A stretch of DNA of 6,746 nucleotides from Polaribacter sp. (GTDB lineage Bacteria > Bacteroidota > Bacteroidia > Flavobacteriales > Flavobacteriaceae): assembly GCA_003537695.1 (NCBI GenBank), contig DPRC01000144.1, forward strand, positions 3,566 to 10,311, given 5' to 3'. The translations under genes and the position numbers were made by a program. The stretch's first letter is position 1. Each line of letters starts with the position of its first letter. This document shows, one piece after another, positions 5,173 to 6,746 of this stretch. The notes below the pieces were generated by a model that saw only the letters and a program-made list of their open reading frames with translations, searched no databases and had not been told where the DNA came from.

Positions 5173-6746
5173 ATGGAATCAATGATGATTTGGATGCCAA
5201 TTGCAATGGCTGTTTTAGGACTAGCATACATGTTAGTTAAAAAATCTTGGGTAATGAAACAAGATGCAGGTGACGGGAAAATGAAAGAAATTTCTGACCA
5301 CATCTATGAAGGAGCAATCGCTTTTTTAAACGCAGAATATCGACTTTTAGCAATTTTCGTAGTGGGAGCAAGTATTGTTCTAGCTGGAATTGCTTTTTAT
5401 ATGGACAGTACTTATTTAATCGTTGTCGCTTTTGTTATTGGAGCTATATTTTCTGCTTTTGCAGGAAACATGGGAATGAAAATTGCAACCAAAACAAATG
5501 TTAGAACAACACAAGCAGCAAAAACAAGTTTACCGAATGCATTGAAAGTTTCTTTTGGTGGTGGTACTGTAATGGGACTGGGTGTTGCCGGTTTAGCTGT
5601 TTTAGGTTTAACAGCATTTTTTATATTCTTCTTTCACCATTTTATGGATGGAGTATGGACTTCTACGACAGATATGACTGTTGTTTTAGAAGCACTAGCT
5701 GGATTTTCTTTAGGAGCAGAATCTATTGCCTTATTTGCAAGAGTTGGTGGTGGTATATATACCAAGGCTGCAGATGTTGGAGCTGATTTAGCAGGTAAAG
5801 TGCAAGCAGACATTCCAGAAGATGATCCAAGAAATCCAGCAACTATTGCTGATAATGTTGGAGATAATGTTGGAGATGTTGCAGGTATGGGTGCTGATTT
5901 ATTTGGTTCTTATGTAGCAACTGTATTGGCTGCGATGGTTTTAGGAAATTATGTAATCAAGGATATGGGTGGCGCAATTCAAGATGCTTTCGGTGGAATT
6001 GGACCTATCTTACTGCCAATGTCTATTGCTGGTGTAGGTATTATCATTTCTCTTATCGGAACACTTCTTGTTAAAATATCATCAAATGATGCTAAGGAAG
6101 CAGACGTTCAAAAAGCATTAAATATTGGGAACTGGGCATCCATAGCAATGGTTGCTGCAGCATGTTATGTTTTGGTTACTTGGATGTTGCCAGAAACAAT
6201 GCAAATGGATTTTTTCGGTGAAGGATTGCAGGACATCTCTTCAATGAGAGTGTTTTATGCGTGTTTAGTCGGTTTAGTTGTAGGTGCTGGAATCTCAGCA
6301 TTTACAGAATATTATACAGGCTTAGGCTCTAAGCCAATTTTAAAGATTGTGCAACAATCAAGCACTGGAGCGGGTACAAACATTATTGCTGGTTTAGCTA
6401 CCGGGATGATTTCTACATTCTCTTCAGTATTATTATTTGCTGCTGCAATCTGGTCTTCATATGCTTTAGCAGGTTTTTACGGAGTTGCATTAGCTGCCTC
6501 TGCAATGATGGCGACAACTGCGATGCAGTTAGCTATTGATGCTTTTGGACCCATCGCAGACAATGCAGGTGGTATTGCCGAAATGAGTGAACAAGATCCT
6601 ATTGTTAGAGAACGCACAGATATTTTAGATGCTGTTGGTAATACAACTGCTGCAACAGGTAAAGGTTTTGCCATTGCTTCTGCTGCATTAACTTCATTGG
6701 CTTTATTTGCTGCCTATGTAACATTTACCGGTATAGACGGAATTAA
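5173..6746 (+). CDS. hppA: Membrane-bound ion-translocating pyrophosphatase, K+-dependent type, N-terminal 524 residues (3' end outside window)
   Basis: This integral membrane enzyme uses PPi hydrolysis to pump H+ and/or Na+ out of the cytoplasm. The visible part is 524 codons of a family usually of 16 helices and roughly 700-800 residues, with about a dozen hydrophobic segments. The substrate site is intact: Arg190, [12 protein letters not shown] (198-209; Asp201, Asp205, Lys209), IPEDDPRNP (214-222), and [11 protein letters not shown] (225-235; Asp227, Asp231, Asp235). In [10 protein letters not shown] (489-498), Ala493 and Gly496 are the pair typical of the K+-dependent subfamily. The ion gate is unusual: in ADLFGSYVA (241-249) neither the Na+-pump Glu position (Gly245) nor the plant H+-pump Glu position (Ala249) is acidic. 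A glutamate instead appears in the preceding helix, [12 protein letters not shown] (Glu183). A proton pump of the flavobacterial kind is the likeliest reading. The ATG at 5173 (MESMMIWMP) opens the first helix. Product names saying 'sodium-translocating' should be treated with caution. Confidence 0.95.
   Translation, partial: MESMMIWMPIAMAVLGLAYMLVKKSWVMKQDAGDGKMKEISDHIYEGAIAFLNAEYRLLAIFVVGASIVLAGIAFYMDSTYLIVVAFVIGAIFSAFAGNMGMKIATKTNVRTTQAAKTSLPNALKVSFGGGTVMGLGVAGLAVLGLTAFFIFFFHHFMDGVWTSTTDMTVVLEALAGFSLGAESIALFARVGGGIYTKAADVGADLAGKVQADIPEDDPRNPATIADNVGDNVGDVAGMGADLFGSYVATVLAAMVLGNYVIKDMGGAIQDAFGGIGPILLPMSIAGVGIIISLIGTLLVKISSNDAKEADVQKALNIGNWASIAMVAAACYVLVTWMLPETMQMDFFGEGLQDISSMRVFYACLVGLVVGAGISAFTEYYTGLGSKPILKIVQQSSTGAGTNIIAGLATGMISTFSSVLLFAAAIWSSYALAGFYGVALAASAMMATTAMQLAIDAFGPIADNAGGIAEMSEQDPIVRERTDILDAVGNTTAATGKGFAIASAALTSLALFAAYVTFTGIDGI

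Noticed and set aside
6477..6674. Minus-strand open frame of 65 codons inside hppA
   Set aside because: It is an Ala-rich antisense shadow of conserved hppA codons, including the [10 protein letters not shown] motif.

Overview
The window looks like chromosomal housekeeping DNA from an AT-rich member of the Bacteroidota, most probably a marine Flavobacteriaceae. The evidence is the type of protein encoded, the A-rich leaders without Shine-Dalgarno sites, near-consensus Bacteroidetes -7 boxes (TAnnTTTG), the signal peptide ending in FAQ, and the gene order. I see no mobile element, CRISPR array, rRNA or tRNA.

The left half (1-2998) is read on the minus strand. etfB and etfA form an operon for the two subunits of the electron-transfer flavoprotein and end at a strong hairpin terminator near 1131-1170. 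A second minus-strand unit follows: a bifunctional-nuclease (DUF151) protein with a C-terminal UVR motif, then, 14 bp later, the 5' end of a secreted-leader gene that runs off the window. That gene is probably a flavobacterial NupC-type nucleoside transporter with an extra N-terminal domain.

The 366-bp divergent region 2999-3364 separates etfB from the plus-strand genes. It holds a perfect 26-bp palindrome just upstream of a probable etfB -7 box, a short GC-rich block of unknown nature, and the pdhB promoter.

The right half (3365-6746) is read on the plus strand as three apparently separate transcription units. These are pdhB (pyruvate dehydrogenase E1 beta, away from E1 alpha as far as the window shows), ppa (soluble family I inorganic pyrophosphatase) and the first 524 codons of hppA (membrane ion-pumping pyrophosphatase). 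pdhB and ppa each end at a clear hairpin terminator, and a candidate promoter precedes each of the three genes.

Functionally the window links carbon and electron input (PDH, ETF) with pyrophosphate disposal by two routes, one releasing the energy as heat and one conserving it as an ion gradient. No new system is evident. The points most worth following are the relocated gate glutamate in the membrane pyrophosphatase, the operator-like palindrome of etfBA, and a GNRA-capped hairpin between etfB and etfA.
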